The translations under genes were made by a program, and so were the position numbers. The notes below the pieces were generated by a model. It did not search any database. It was not told where the DNA came from and worked only from the letters and a program-made list of their open reading frames with translations. Source: Acidobacteriaceae bacterium (lineage in GTDB: Bacteria; Acidobacteriota; Terriglobia; Terriglobales; Acidobacteriaceae). Taken from it: 12,938 nt of DNA. Below, one piece after another: positions 1 to 7,004 of this stretch; within the stretch, counting starts at the first letter, position 1, and each line of letters opens with the position of its first letter. The stretch covers positions 1-12,938 of the forward strand of contig DAHXOQ010000053.1 of assembly GCA_027364815.1 (NCBI GenBank), given 5' to 3'.

Positions 1-479
1 GTGGCGGGGTCTTTCTCGCTGACGATTTCGACGGCGGCGAAGTGAGGTGCGAGACCGGAGCGGGCGAATTTGTCGGCTTGTTCGGCTTCAACGCCTTTGG
101 TCATGAGGATGAGTTTGTGGCGTGCGGCGAGCCGCGGGAGGAGTTCGGCGACGCCGGGGAGGAGTTCGATTTCTTGAGAGCGGATGGCGTGGGCGAAGGA
201 GAGGATTTGTTTGTGCTTATCGTCGGTTATGGGTTCTATGCTGAGGCGCTCGAAGCAGGTGACGAGGGATTGTGTGAAGCTGTGGAGGCCATAGCCTAAC
301 TTGATGATGTTTTCGTGCTCGACTTTGTTGAGCGCGGCGCGAACTTCGGCAGGGGTGTAGGTTTGGTGATTGAGGTAGCCGATGAAGGCTGCGATGGCGC
401 GCTCGAAATAGATATTGTTTTCCCAGAGCGTGTCGTCTGCGTCGATGAGGAGTGTCTGGCCGGCGGGATAGGTGGGCAT
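1..479 (-). CDS. HAD-superfamily hydrolase, 3' end cut by window edge
   Basis: The minus-strand frame starts at ATG 479-477 and runs open to the left edge, so about 160 residues are present and the C-terminus is missing. The N-terminus reads LLIDADDTLWEN: this is HAD motif I, with Asp13 as nucleophile and Asp15 as general acid/base. LMTKG supplies motif II (Thr127), and SEKDP supplies the motif III lysine (Lys156). The helical stretch between motifs I and II fits a C1 cap, as in YjjG- or phosphoglycolate-phosphatase-like enzymes. Motif IV, which binds Mg, should lie outside the window. The family transfers phosphoryl groups, usually hydrolysing small phosphate esters in the cytoplasm; the substrate cannot be told from the sequence. 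There is no clear Shine-Dalgarno. The gene starts 31 bases after the upstream DUF3224 gene ends on the same strand, so co-transcription is possible. Confidence 0.85.
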   Translation of the reverse strand, partial: MPTYPAGQTLLIDADDTLWENNIYFERAIAAFIGYLNHQTYTPAEVRAALNKVEHENIIKLGYGLHSFTQSLVTCFERLSIEPITDDKHKQILSFAHAIRSQEIELLPGVAELLPRLAARHKLILMTKGVEAEQADKFARSGLAPHFAAVEIVSEKDPA

Positions 480-510
480 GGATCTATGTTATCGAATAGC
501 GGCCAGGAAT

Positions 511-1128
511 TTACTTCTTGATCTCGGGTAATGTGTAGTCAAAGTCGTAGTAGTGCTTGCTGTTGACGACGGAGATGGTGATGGTGCCGGCGAGGCCAGT
601 GAGTTCGCCGGTGCCTGAGTCGGGGACAACGATGAGTTCCCGTTCGAGCTTGTGCTGAGTCAAAATGCCCTTTTGCAGTATGGTGAAGCTTCCTTTGCGG
701 CCCTTGAGCGTGCCAGTCACATATTCCATAGATGCGCAGGCCTGTGATCCCTCGACATCGGTTTTGGCGGTAATCATCTCGCCTTTGCTGATGCCTTCAA
801 TGTCGCCGTAGATATGCCTAATGTAAGCCTTGTGGCCAAGCTTATGAGAGGATGTAGTGTCGTAGAGAGGTAGCGCTGTGACTTTGTCGGTGAAGGTGCC
901 GTGAGCGTGTTGAATTACGGGTGCATCTTTGGTTGGGGCAGATTTCACCGGGGTGGAAGCTTTAAGCGCTGAAGTGTGTGCTTTTGGCGTGATCTTTGTG
1001 GCGTGTGTAGTTGGATCGATTGCCTGGTTTTGAGCGTAGATGGGCGAGAGGAGAACGATGACGAGAAGTGTTACTATCCGCGAGATGAATGCAGTCTTGC
1101 ATAGCGAGGCACCTGCATATTTCAGCAT
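511..1128 (-). CDS. Secreted DUF3224-family protein (long-linker copy)
   Basis: 205 residues. A hydrophobic N-terminal segment (about 17-32, ending SPIYA before QNQ) looks like a signal peptide, though its n-region is rather long. Residues 33-73 form a low-complexity Lys/Thr/Ala/Ser/Pro linker. The domain from about residue 74 to 200 matches the DUF3224 pattern: HGTF near the start, GDIEG then GEM, a YVTGTLKGRKGSF stretch, VVPDSGTGELTGLAGT, and a C-terminal YYDFDYTL. The family is a small beta-barrel fold of unknown biochemical function, so no reaction is assigned. The start is supported by GGGAG six bases before the ATG. It lies 137 bases downstream of a shorter paralogue on the same strand (1266-1736); by eye the two domains share roughly half their residues. 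Family assignment comes from remembered motifs, not a search. Confidence 0.85.
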   Translation of the reverse strand: MLKYAGASLCKTAFISRIVTLLVIVLLSPIYAQNQAIDPTTHATKITPKAHTSALKASTPVKSAPTKDAPVIQHAHGTFTDKVTALPLYDTTSSHKLGHKAYIRHIYGDIEGISKGEMITAKTDVEGSQACASMEYVTGTLKGRKGSFTILQKGILTQHKLERELIVVPDSGTGELTGLAGTITISVVNSKHYYDFDYTLPEIKK

Positions 1129-1210
1129 GTAATACTCCCAAACCTAGTGCTCTAATCTCGCAGGTTATATAAATGAAACAATTAAATAAAGATAAAAATG
1201 ACTGAATAAT

Positions 1211-1231
1211 CTCAATGCGCAAACGATTGAG
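1211..1231. other. Short inverted repeat between the two DUF3224 genes
   Basis: CTCAAT (1211-1216) and ATTGAG (1226-1231) form six-base arms around a nine-base spacer, in an otherwise AT-rich 137-base gap. On the minus strand the hairpin lies about 35 bases after the stop of the upstream DUF3224 gene and is followed by a loose T-rich stretch. It could be a weak terminator or attenuator. The same gap contains TATATAAC-like sequence around 1164-1171 that could serve as a -10 element for the downstream copy, but no convincing -35 accompanies it. Confidence 0.25.
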
Positions 1232-1265
1232 CCTGTTTTTGCTTACCTTGGTAATTTACTTTTAG

Positions 1266-1736
1266 TTACTTCAAGGTGTAGGCAAAATCATAGGAATGTT
1301 TGCCGTCGACGACGATGATCTTGAAGGTCCCGGTGAGTCCGGTGAGTTCGTCGGTGCCGGAATCGGGGACGACAGTGATGAGGAGATCGAAGTTGCCATG
1401 GGACATGATGCCACGATGCTCGAGGACGAAGGTGCCTTTGTGGCCTTTGAGAGTGCCGGTAACATATTCGATGGCGACATAAGCCTGCGAACCGGGCGTT
1501 GCAGTTTTGGCAGTGAGCATTTCTGCAGTGCTGGTGGCTTCAAGATCGCCGTGGAATTCTTTCGAGAGGCCGAAGCGTCCGAGCGTGCCGGGGAGTGATT
1601 TGCTGTCGAGGGTGAGAGGTGTGACTTTAACTTCGAAGGTGCCGGTGGCGTGTTGGGTTGCGGGCATGGGGGTGTCCTTGGCTTGGGCGTGGGTGATAGG
1701 TGTGATGAGGAGAGCAAAGATGAGGAGAAATTTCAT
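1266..1736 (-). CDS. Secreted DUF3224-family protein (short copy)
   Basis: 156 residues with a clean signal peptide: MKF, a hydrophobic core, then THAQA, with cleavage likely after Ala17 or Ala19. The mature protein is almost entirely one DUF3224 domain (about 29-155): ATGTFEVKV, FHGDLEATS with AEML, a YVTGTLKGHKGTF stretch, VVPDSGTDELTGLTGT, and GKHSYDFAYTL at the C-terminus. CGGAG five bases before the ATG supports the start. It is the upstream member of a tandem pair with 511-1128 and differs mainly by lacking the 40-residue linker. The function of the family is unknown. A secreted beta-barrel that binds a ligand is possible, but that is inference. It is divergent from the OmpA-family gene at 2070, with a 333-base regulatory region between them. 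Confidence 0.88.
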   Translation of the reverse strand: MKFLLIFALLITPITHAQAKDTPMPATQHATGTFEVKVTPLTLDSKSLPGTLGRFGLSKEFHGDLEATSTAEMLTAKTATPGSQAYVAIEYVTGTLKGHKGTFVLEHRGIMSHGNFDLLITVVPDSGTDELTGLTGTFKIIVVDGKHSYDFAYTLK

Positions 1737-2069
1737 GGGAACTCCGTTGTGAGACTAATTTATAACCTCAAGGCAAAAGTTTTAAATATTTATTTGGAAG
1801 ATGAAAGTGGGGAGTTCGAGCATATCACTAAGCAGTTGTTTGAATACACGGCTTGTGCATAGTAGCTCAGACCTGGCGATGGAGATTTGGAAGAATCAAA
1901 TAGGTATCGAAGATTGCGATCATTATGCAGGTCACATGACTTTACAGATATTTGAGGGCTAAGAGAATGCAATCCACAATAGAACGTAATGTCATAGGGA
2001 TGCATACCTCACTCAGTCAACACAAAACCAATAGAACGTAACAGGGCAGAATCTGCCGCAGGAGATTTT
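1737..2069. promoter_or_regulatory. Divergent intergenic region, DUF3224 / OmpA-family gene
   Basis: This 333-base gene-free stretch should hold the promoters for both flanking genes. On the minus strand a TTATAAATT block (about 1757-1765) sits upstream of the DUF3224 start and could be a -10 region; a matching -35 is not clear. Toward the plus-strand gene there is a 13-base direct repeat (listed separately), a small GTCA-CA-TGAC inverted repeat at 1931-1940, and a five-base-stem hairpin GGCAG-AAT-CTGCC at 2045-2057 ending just before the Shine-Dalgarno AGGAG (2060-2064) of the OmpA gene. A TTTACA at 1941-1946 could be a -35, but no good -10 follows at the right distance. A 71-codon minus-strand frame here does not look coding. 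Confidence 0.5.
1977..2041. repeat. 13-base direct repeat, two copies 52 bases apart
   Basis: CAATAGAACGTAA occurs exactly at 1977-1989 and again at 2029-2041, a start-to-start distance of 52 bases, close to five helical turns. The second copy ends 28 bases before the ATG of the OmpA-family gene. Same-face spacing of identical sites upstream of a start fits binding by a regulator, but no known operator is recognised and chance is not excluded. No further copy was seen in the window. Confidence 0.6.
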
Positions 2070-3662
2070 ATGAAACATATGATTTTATCAGCAGTTGGAT
2101 GTGCAATCGCTTTGGGTGTAGTTGCACAAGCCAACTCACAAACGACGGTGGTTGTGGAACCAAACGGCACGACAATTTATCGCGTCGTTGAAACAAGCCG
2201 CACTGTGCAGGCTGTCAATTACCAACATCGTGAGGGAGCGTCAAAGGTTGATTTTGCAGGCACAGTATTGATGCCCGGCGCTAATGGTGAAGCCAAGGTA
2301 CGCAGCAAGCGCGGCACGATGGAAGTGGAAGCGGAGTTTGGCAATCTGACGAGTCCGACAGCATTTGGCAGCGAGTATCTGACTTATATTCTGTGGGCAA
2401 TTTCACCGGAAGGCCGCGCAGTAAATCTGGGAGAAGTTCTGGTAGGTGACAATGGCCGCAGCAAGCTGACAGCCACCACAGATTTGCAATCATTTGCTTT
2501 GGTTGTGACTGCGGAACCGTACTATGCGGTTCGTCAGCCGAGCAACGTGGTGGTGCTTGAAAATGTAATACGCGATGACACGAAAGGGACAAGCCAGGCG
2601 GTAGAGGCAAAGTATGAACTTTTGGAGCGTGGCGGTTATCTGCCAACAGGTTACAGATTTGACCCCATTGCAATGAAGGCAGGTTTGCCACTGGAATACT
2701 ACGAAGCGAAGAATGCGCTGCGCATTGCAAAATCAGAGGGCGCGGAGCAGTATGCCGGTGAAAGCTATCAGCATGCTGAGCAGCTGATGCAGACGACCGA
2801 TGGATATGCGATGAACTCGCATGTTGACAGGAAGGAATTAATTGCTTCAGCGCGGCAATCAGTACAGACGTCAGAAGATGCGCGCGAGATTGCAGTGAAG
2901 AAGATTGATGCAACGAACCGTGCGAATGTGCTGCAGGCATCGAGCGACGCACAGTCAAGATCTCAGGCACAGGCTGCTGATGCAACCCATATGGCGGAAG
3001 ATGCACGGCAAGATGCATCAAAGGCCGAAGCTGCAAATGATAGGGCACAGGCCGAGAAAATTAAGGCCCAGGCTGAAATGGCGACAAACCAGGTAGAGTC
3101 GGCAGAGGCAGTGGCAGCGGCGCAAGCCGAGAGAGACAGGGCACGCAAGTCGGAAGATCAGACGCGTGAATCTGCCAACATGGCAGCTAACCAAGCAGCC
3201 AGCGACAAGGCTGAAATGCGCGCAAAGCTGGCCGTGCAACTGAACACAATCCTTGCGACACGTGACACTGCACGCGGATTAATTGTTAGCATGTCCGATG
3301 TGCTCTTTGACACGGGTCAGTACTCACTGAAGCCGGGTGCGCGCGAGAAGCTCTCAAAGGTTGCGGGAATACTGTTGGCGTATCCAAGCCTCAACATTGA
3401 GGTTGGTGGATACACAGACAATGTGGGTGGCGATGATATGAATCAGAAACTTTCAGAGAATCGTGCAGATTCAGTGCGGGATTATTTGATTCAGCAGGGC
3501 GTTAATTCAAAATCAGTGAGTGCAACAGGGTTCGGGAACACGCAGCCAGTTGCTACGAACGATAACGCTGCTGGACGCCAGGAAAACCGGAGAGTTGAGC
3601 TGCTTGTTTCCGGCGATGCAATTGGCGTCACTGCCAATGCAACGACAGGAAGTTTGCGTTAA
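2070..3662 (+). CDS. OmpA-family outer-membrane/peptidoglycan-associated protein
   Basis: 530 residues. A signal peptide (1-24, ANSQ at the end) is followed by a beta-rich N-terminal domain (about 25-165) with no named family that I recognise. A helical segment (about 205-245, AKNALRIAKSEGAEQYAGES) resembles DUF4398-type helices. A long Ala/Gln/Glu/Arg-rich coiled-coil region spans about 255-390. The C-terminal OmpA domain (about 402-514) has VLFDTGQYSL, GYTDNVGG, LSENRADSVRDYL and ENRRVEL. Asp450 and Arg465 match in identity and 15-residue spacing the two residues with which OmpA domains grip diaminopimelate in peptidoglycan. The protein probably sits in the periplasm or outer membrane and ties the envelope to the cell wall. 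AGGAG five bases upstream supports the start. It is a single-gene unit closed by a strong terminator. The role of the N-terminal module is unknown. Confidence 0.92.
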   Translation: MKHMILSAVGCAIALGVVAQANSQTTVVVEPNGTTIYRVVETSRTVQAVNYQHREGASKVDFAGTVLMPGANGEAKVRSKRGTMEVEAEFGNLTSPTAFGSEYLTYILWAISPEGRAVNLGEVLVGDNGRSKLTATTDLQSFALVVTAEPYYAVRQPSNVVVLENVIRDDTKGTSQAVEAKYELLERGGYLPTGYRFDPIAMKAGLPLEYYEAKNALRIAKSEGAEQYAGESYQHAEQLMQTTDGYAMNSHVDRKELIASARQSVQTSEDAREIAVKKIDATNRANVLQASSDAQSRSQAQAADATHMAEDARQDASKAEAANDRAQAEKIKAQAEMATNQVESAEAVAAAQAERDRARKSEDQTRESANMAANQAASDKAEMRAKLAVQLNTILATRDTARGLIVSMSDVLFDTGQYSLKPGAREKLSKVAGILLAYPSLNIEVGGYTDNVGGDDMNQKLSENRADSVRDYLIQQGVNSKSVSATGFGNTQPVATNDNAAGRQENRRVELLVSGDAIGVTANATTGSLR

Positions 3663-3683
3663 CAGATTAAAAACTCTTGCTGA

Positions 3684-3719
3684 AAAACCCCGGGTCTCGG
3701 AAATGAGACCCGGGGTTTT
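3684..3719 (+). terminator. Strong rho-independent terminator, probably bidirectional
   Basis: A perfect 15-base stem (3684-3698 with 3705-3719) is closed by the six-base loop GGAAAT. The GC core is flanked by AAAA on the left and TTTT on the right, so a U-tract follows the hairpin in both directions. It starts 22 bases after the OmpA-family stop and lies 40 bases beyond the stop of the converging aminopeptidase gene, so it can end both transcripts. Confidence 0.93.
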
Positions 3720-3747
3720 CATTTTGTTGAGGGACGTTTGAGTTAAA

Positions 3748-3767
3748 CAAAAGTAAAATTACTTTTG
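3748..3767. repeat. Palindrome spanning the aminopeptidase stop codon
   Basis: CAAAAGTAA (3748-3756) and TTACTTTTG (3759-3767) are exact reverse complements separated by AA. The right arm contains the last codons and the stop of the M1 aminopeptidase gene. It could fold as an AT-rich hairpin at the mRNA 3' end and assist the stronger terminator beyond it, or serve as a protein-binding palindrome. No function is assigned. Confidence 0.55.
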
Positions 3768-6365
3768 CGCTGCGATCCACTGCTTGAGGTTGGGCTCCTG
3801 CAAGGTGCGGAACTCGATGCAACTGTTGATGGAGTCCGTGGCGTGTTTGAGTGCGCGCTCGGTTGCAGGGACGGGGTGAGCGGCGAAGAAGGCCGTGACG
3901 GCGTTGCGATCTTCAGCGGAGCAGAAGCTGCCAGTTGAGCCGACGAGGATGCCGCCCATCTCAGGCGTGACTTCTTTCTTCAGCTTCTCCCAGTTGTCCT
4001 GAATGTATTGCCAGGTGATGGCGCGGGTTTCATCGCGTTGCAGGCCGATGGCGAATTGAATGAGCGAATCCTGATTGCGAACCTTGTCAGTGAGCGCGTA
4101 ATCGAGAGCGCGCTTGAGGAGGACAGGGTCTTGGAACATGGCCAAGAGGCGCAGAGCCGTCTCCTGACGTTCAGGATTGGTTGAGGTTTCGTAGATTTTC
4201 TGGAGCTTGTCAAAGAGCACAGTGTCACCATTGCGCGCGGAGATGTATGTTGCGGTCTGTGCCATGGTGGGGTCAACGCTGGTGGAACCATCGAGATATT
4301 TGTTGGTCAACTCAGCGGCCTGCTTGAGGACTGTCGGATCGTTGCCGTAGACCCCTAGGAGGCCGAACAGTTGGGAGCGCATCTTGATGGTGTTAGGCGA
4401 ATCGGAGGGTGAGGGCGCTGGAAGCTTCGCGTATTCAGCTGCAAAGTTTTTGCGTACCCATGCCGAGAGTGCATCGCGCTCCTCCTTGGTGGAGGCTACG
4501 CGGGTGTAAATGCCCTGTGCGCCGCTGACGGCGGAGCTGAGAACCGCCTGATTGGGATCAGATTTGAGGGCCGTGACGAGATTGAGGTAATCGCCGACGG
4601 TGGCCTTGTTGGCGCGAACCTGAGCCCACTCATCGCCAGAAAACATGATGCGCTCAACAGGGGTGAGTTTGGTTTCAGCGCTGGCGAGAATCTTGTCGTA
4701 AACTTTGGCCGGATAAGTGCTGCGATAGTACCCCGTGCCGCCGGCGTTGGCGAAGAAGACCTTCGACTTGGGCGCTTCGATAGTGGTCTGGTCAGGGGTG
4801 AGAATCTCGCAGTGCTTCGCCTCCTCGGTCAGGAAGCAAACCGGAATCGTCCACTTCTGCTTGGGGTCTGCGCTGATGGATGGGGTGGAGTAAAAGCGAT
4901 GCTGATCGACTGCGACCTTGCCGTGTGAATCTTCTCCGAAGGTGAGCAGAGGAACGCCGGGTTGCGAGATGAAGCTGTCCATGATCTTGTCGATCGGCTG
5001 CTTGCTGGTTTCGGTCTGCGCTGACCAGAAATCCTCGGCGGTTGCGTTACCGTAAAGATGCTTGCTGAGGTAGTTGTGAACGCCCTGGCGGAAAGTCTCT
5101 TCACCGAGGAAGTTTTCTACCATGTGCAAGACAGCGCCGCCTTTGCCGTAGGAGATGCCATCGAACATCTGCTCGATTTCGTGAGGCGTGTTGGCGGTGG
5201 CGCGGATGGCGTGAGTGGTGGGTTGCGAATCAAGATTCAATGTTCCATCGAGCCCCTGCGCAACTTCCTGATCGATGTCCCAGTCAGGATGCTGGTGGGC
5301 GACGGCCTTATTCTCCATCCATGTGGCGAAGCCTTCGTTGAGCCAGATGTTGTCCCACCACTTCATGGTGACGAGGTCGCCAAACCACTGGTGAGCCATT
5401 TCGTGCGCAATGACGAGCTCAACCTGCTGCTTGGCGCCGAGTGTCGCGGTTTTTTCGTCGATGAGCAGGGCGGTTTCGCGATAAGTGATGGCGCCGAAGT
5501 TCTCCATGGCGCCTGCTTCAAAGTCTGGCAGGCCGATGAGGTCAAGCTTCTTGAGCGGGTAGGGAATGCCGAAGTAGTTGTTGTAGTACTTAAGCACGTA
5601 CTCAGCGACGCCGACACCATAGTGAGTGAGGGCGACCTTGTCAGGCGTGGCACAGACGCGGATGGCGACGCCATCGGCTGAGCCCGAGGTGCATTGGAAA
5701 TCGCCAACGAGGAAGGCGACGAGATAAGTGGACATCTTGGGCGTAGTTTCAAAGGCGATGGTGTGCTTGCCTTTGATGGGCCCTGGTGTGTCGGTTTTGA
5801 TCGGCGAGTTGGAGATGGCCGTGTCGCCGTCATCGACGATGAGAGTCACGTCGTAAGTGGCCTTGAAGGCGGGCTCGTCAAAACTGGGGTAAGCGCGGCG
5901 CGCGTCAGTGGATTCAAATTGGGTGACGGCGTAGTTGCGCTTGGCGGTTTTGGAGAGATAGAAGCCGCGCAGCTTGTTGTTGAGGATGCCTGAGTAGGAG
6001 ATGTTCAGTTTAACGGGGCCGGCGGGAAGCGGCTCACCGAATTGGAAGGTGGCCTGAGCCTTTTCTTCGTCAAGCGAGAAAGTGGCCGGGAGGGGTTTGC
6101 CGCCGACTGTGGCGGAGATGGTGTGGAAGCTGATCTCGAGTGCGTTAAGCGTGATGTGGTTGGAGGGCTCGGTTAGAGTGAGATCGATGGATTCCTGGCC
6201 GGTGAAGGTCGCGGCCACCAGGTCAGGGGTGAGGGTGAGGGAGTAGTGGCTCGGGATGGCAGTTTCCGGGAGGCGCTGTGCGTGGAGTTGGGTAACGCAG
6301 AAGGTAGTGAGGGCAAGAGCAAGGGCGCAGGCTGAGAGCTTGCGGGCGAGGGGAGCGAAACGCAT
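3759..6365 (-). CDS. Secreted M1-family zinc aminopeptidase
   Basis: 868 residues, usual for M1 enzymes with the full C-terminal domain. A signal peptide (1-29, ending QLHAQ) predicts export. The N-terminal beta domain (about 33-225) precedes the catalytic domain (about 230-465). This has the exopeptidase motif GAMEN (285-289) and the zinc site HEMAH (321-325) with the third ligand Glu344 in WLNEGFA, giving HEXXH-X18-E. Tyr406 in FDGISYGKGG matches the transition-state tyrosine. A short beta domain follows, then an ERAP1_C-like helical domain from about residue 540 (NAGGTGYYRSTY). The enzyme removes N-terminal amino acids from peptides, here probably in the periplasm or outside the cell for peptide nutrition. 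The ATG is preceded by AGAGGAC, five bases away. It converges on the OmpA gene and shares its terminator. All catalytic residues are present. Confidence 0.95.
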   Translation of the reverse strand: MRFAPLARKLSACALALALTTFCVTQLHAQRLPETAIPSHYSLTLTPDLVAATFTGQESIDLTLTEPSNHITLNALEISFHTISATVGGKPLPATFSLDEEKAQATFQFGEPLPAGPVKLNISYSGILNNKLRGFYLSKTAKRNYAVTQFESTDARRAYPSFDEPAFKATYDVTLIVDDGDTAISNSPIKTDTPGPIKGKHTIAFETTPKMSTYLVAFLVGDFQCTSGSADGVAIRVCATPDKVALTHYGVGVAEYVLKYYNNYFGIPYPLKKLDLIGLPDFEAGAMENFGAITYRETALLIDEKTATLGAKQQVELVIAHEMAHQWFGDLVTMKWWDNIWLNEGFATWMENKAVAHQHPDWDIDQEVAQGLDGTLNLDSQPTTHAIRATANTPHEIEQMFDGISYGKGGAVLHMVENFLGEETFRQGVHNYLSKHLYGNATAEDFWSAQTETSKQPIDKIMDSFISQPGVPLLTFGEDSHGKVAVDQHRFYSTPSISADPKQKWTIPVCFLTEEAKHCEILTPDQTTIEAPKSKVFFANAGGTGYYRSTYPAKVYDKILASAETKLTPVERIMFSGDEWAQVRANKATVGDYLNLVTALKSDPNQAVLSSAVSGAQGIYTRVASTKEERDALSAWVRKNFAAEYAKLPAPSPSDSPNTIKMRSQLFGLLGVYGNDPTVLKQAAELTNKYLDGSTSVDPTMAQTATYISARNGDTVLFDKLQKIYETSTNPERQETALRLLAMFQDPVLLKRALDYALTDKVRNQDSLIQFAIGLQRDETRAITWQYIQDNWEKLKKEVTPEMGGILVGSTGSFCSAEDRNAVTAFFAAHPVPATERALKHATDSINSCIEFRTLQEPNLKQWIAAQK

Positions 6366-6458
6366 AGTATGTCCTCTATTTGTGATGAGTTGGCCGCGAT
6401 ATTCGGGCGACAGTTAATGATACGATGGCCGGGGGTGGAAAGTTCCAGTGGGTGATTG

Positions 6459-6809
6459 ATGAAAGAGTTGGTATTGATGAACTGGAAACGCAGATTGCTT
6501 TATATTTTCGGTTGTCTCATTGCCGGGTTTTTACTCGCCGGCTTGTTGCGCTCTATTTACGTCTGTTATGTTTATCAAACCATCCGACTCAAATGGCTCA
6601 GTCTTCCATTGTATAAATTATTATTTTTGAGGCCATTGTTCTATGAGTTTAAAGGCATAGTTGTCTCCATTATTCTGGCACTTTCGTTCAAACGATACAA
6701 TTCCTGGCGCATTTGGGTTGTTTGCCTACTGGGATTATTTTCATCTGTGATTGGCGATGCACTTCTATATGCTGGTGACTCATTAGCTGTTTCTTTGGCG
6801 GCTTCATAA
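6459..6809 (+). CDS. Small unrecognised membrane protein, probably truncated by an in-frame stop
   Basis: About 117 codons with a basic start (NWKRRLLY) and about three hydrophobic spans: LYIFGCLIAGFLLAGLL, FKGIVVSIILALSF and WVVCLLGLFSSVIGDALLYA. Positive residues lie between the spans. I do not recognise a family. Possible starts are TTG 6456, ATG 6459 and ATG 6477; the last has AAAGAG nine bases upstream and gives a compact membrane-protein N-terminus. The region is visibly AT-richer than its neighbours and uses AT-rich codons, which suggests acquisition from elsewhere or weak selection. The frame ends at TAA 6807-6809 but continues open after it as membrane-like sequence (6810-7004), so the full protein was probably about 180 residues. 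It is divergent from the aminopeptidase gene. Confidence 0.5.
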   Translation: MKELVLMNWKRRLLYIFGCLIAGFLLAGLLRSIYVCYVYQTIRLKWLSLPLYKLLFLRPLFYEFKGIVVSIILALSFKRYNSWRIWVVCLLGLFSSVIGDALLYAGDSLAVSLAAS

Positions 6810-7004
6810 TACGGAGAAGCATTTACTACGGATTTCCATATGGTGAATTTATATATGAAGATTGATTTTCTTGATTGGGCATGGACATTCCCTCCCTTTC
6901 TATTTGCATGGGTAATGTACCTCTCTTTAGCTAATAAGTGGAAGGTTAAAATGCCCATTACTTCTGAGAGTGAGCTTCAGTCAACTACTTCATCATCGCA
7001 TTAG
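6810..7004 (+). pseudogene. In-frame continuation of the membrane protein after TAA
   Basis: Reading on in the same frame past TAA 6807-6809 gives 64 sense codons to TAG 7002-7004. They begin YGEAFTTDFHMVNLYMK, include a further aromatic-rich membrane-like span (WAWTFPPFLFAWVMYLSLA) followed by basic residues (NKWKVK), and end in a Ser/Thr-rich tail. This looks like the real C-terminal part of the preceding protein, giving about four membrane spans. The simplest reading is a nonsense mutation. Programmed readthrough, a sequencing error, or separate translation from ATG 6840 or 6855 are alternatives; no clear Shine-Dalgarno precedes those ATGs. The final TAG overlaps the lspA stop on the opposite strand. 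Confidence 0.5.

Noticed and set aside
42..521. Plus-strand frames opposite the HAD gene
   Set aside because: The minus-strand frame has HAD motifs I-III in order; the plus-strand products are Gly/Glu-rich shadows.
962..1222. 86-codon minus-strand frame overlapping the DUF3224 start
   Set aside because: It is out of frame with a well-supported DUF3224 gene that has its own GGGAG site.
1790..2005. 71-codon minus-strand frame in the divergent intergenic region
   Set aside because: No Shine-Dalgarno, no recognisable domain, and it lies over the repeat-bearing upstream region of the OmpA gene.
5058..5681. Plus-strand frame of 207 codons opposite the aminopeptidase
   Set aside because: It covers the complementary strand of the zinc-binding motifs; its composition is that of an antisense shadow.
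6641..6958. 105-codon minus-strand frame opposite the membrane protein
   Set aside because: No recognisable domain, while the plus strand encodes clear membrane spans.
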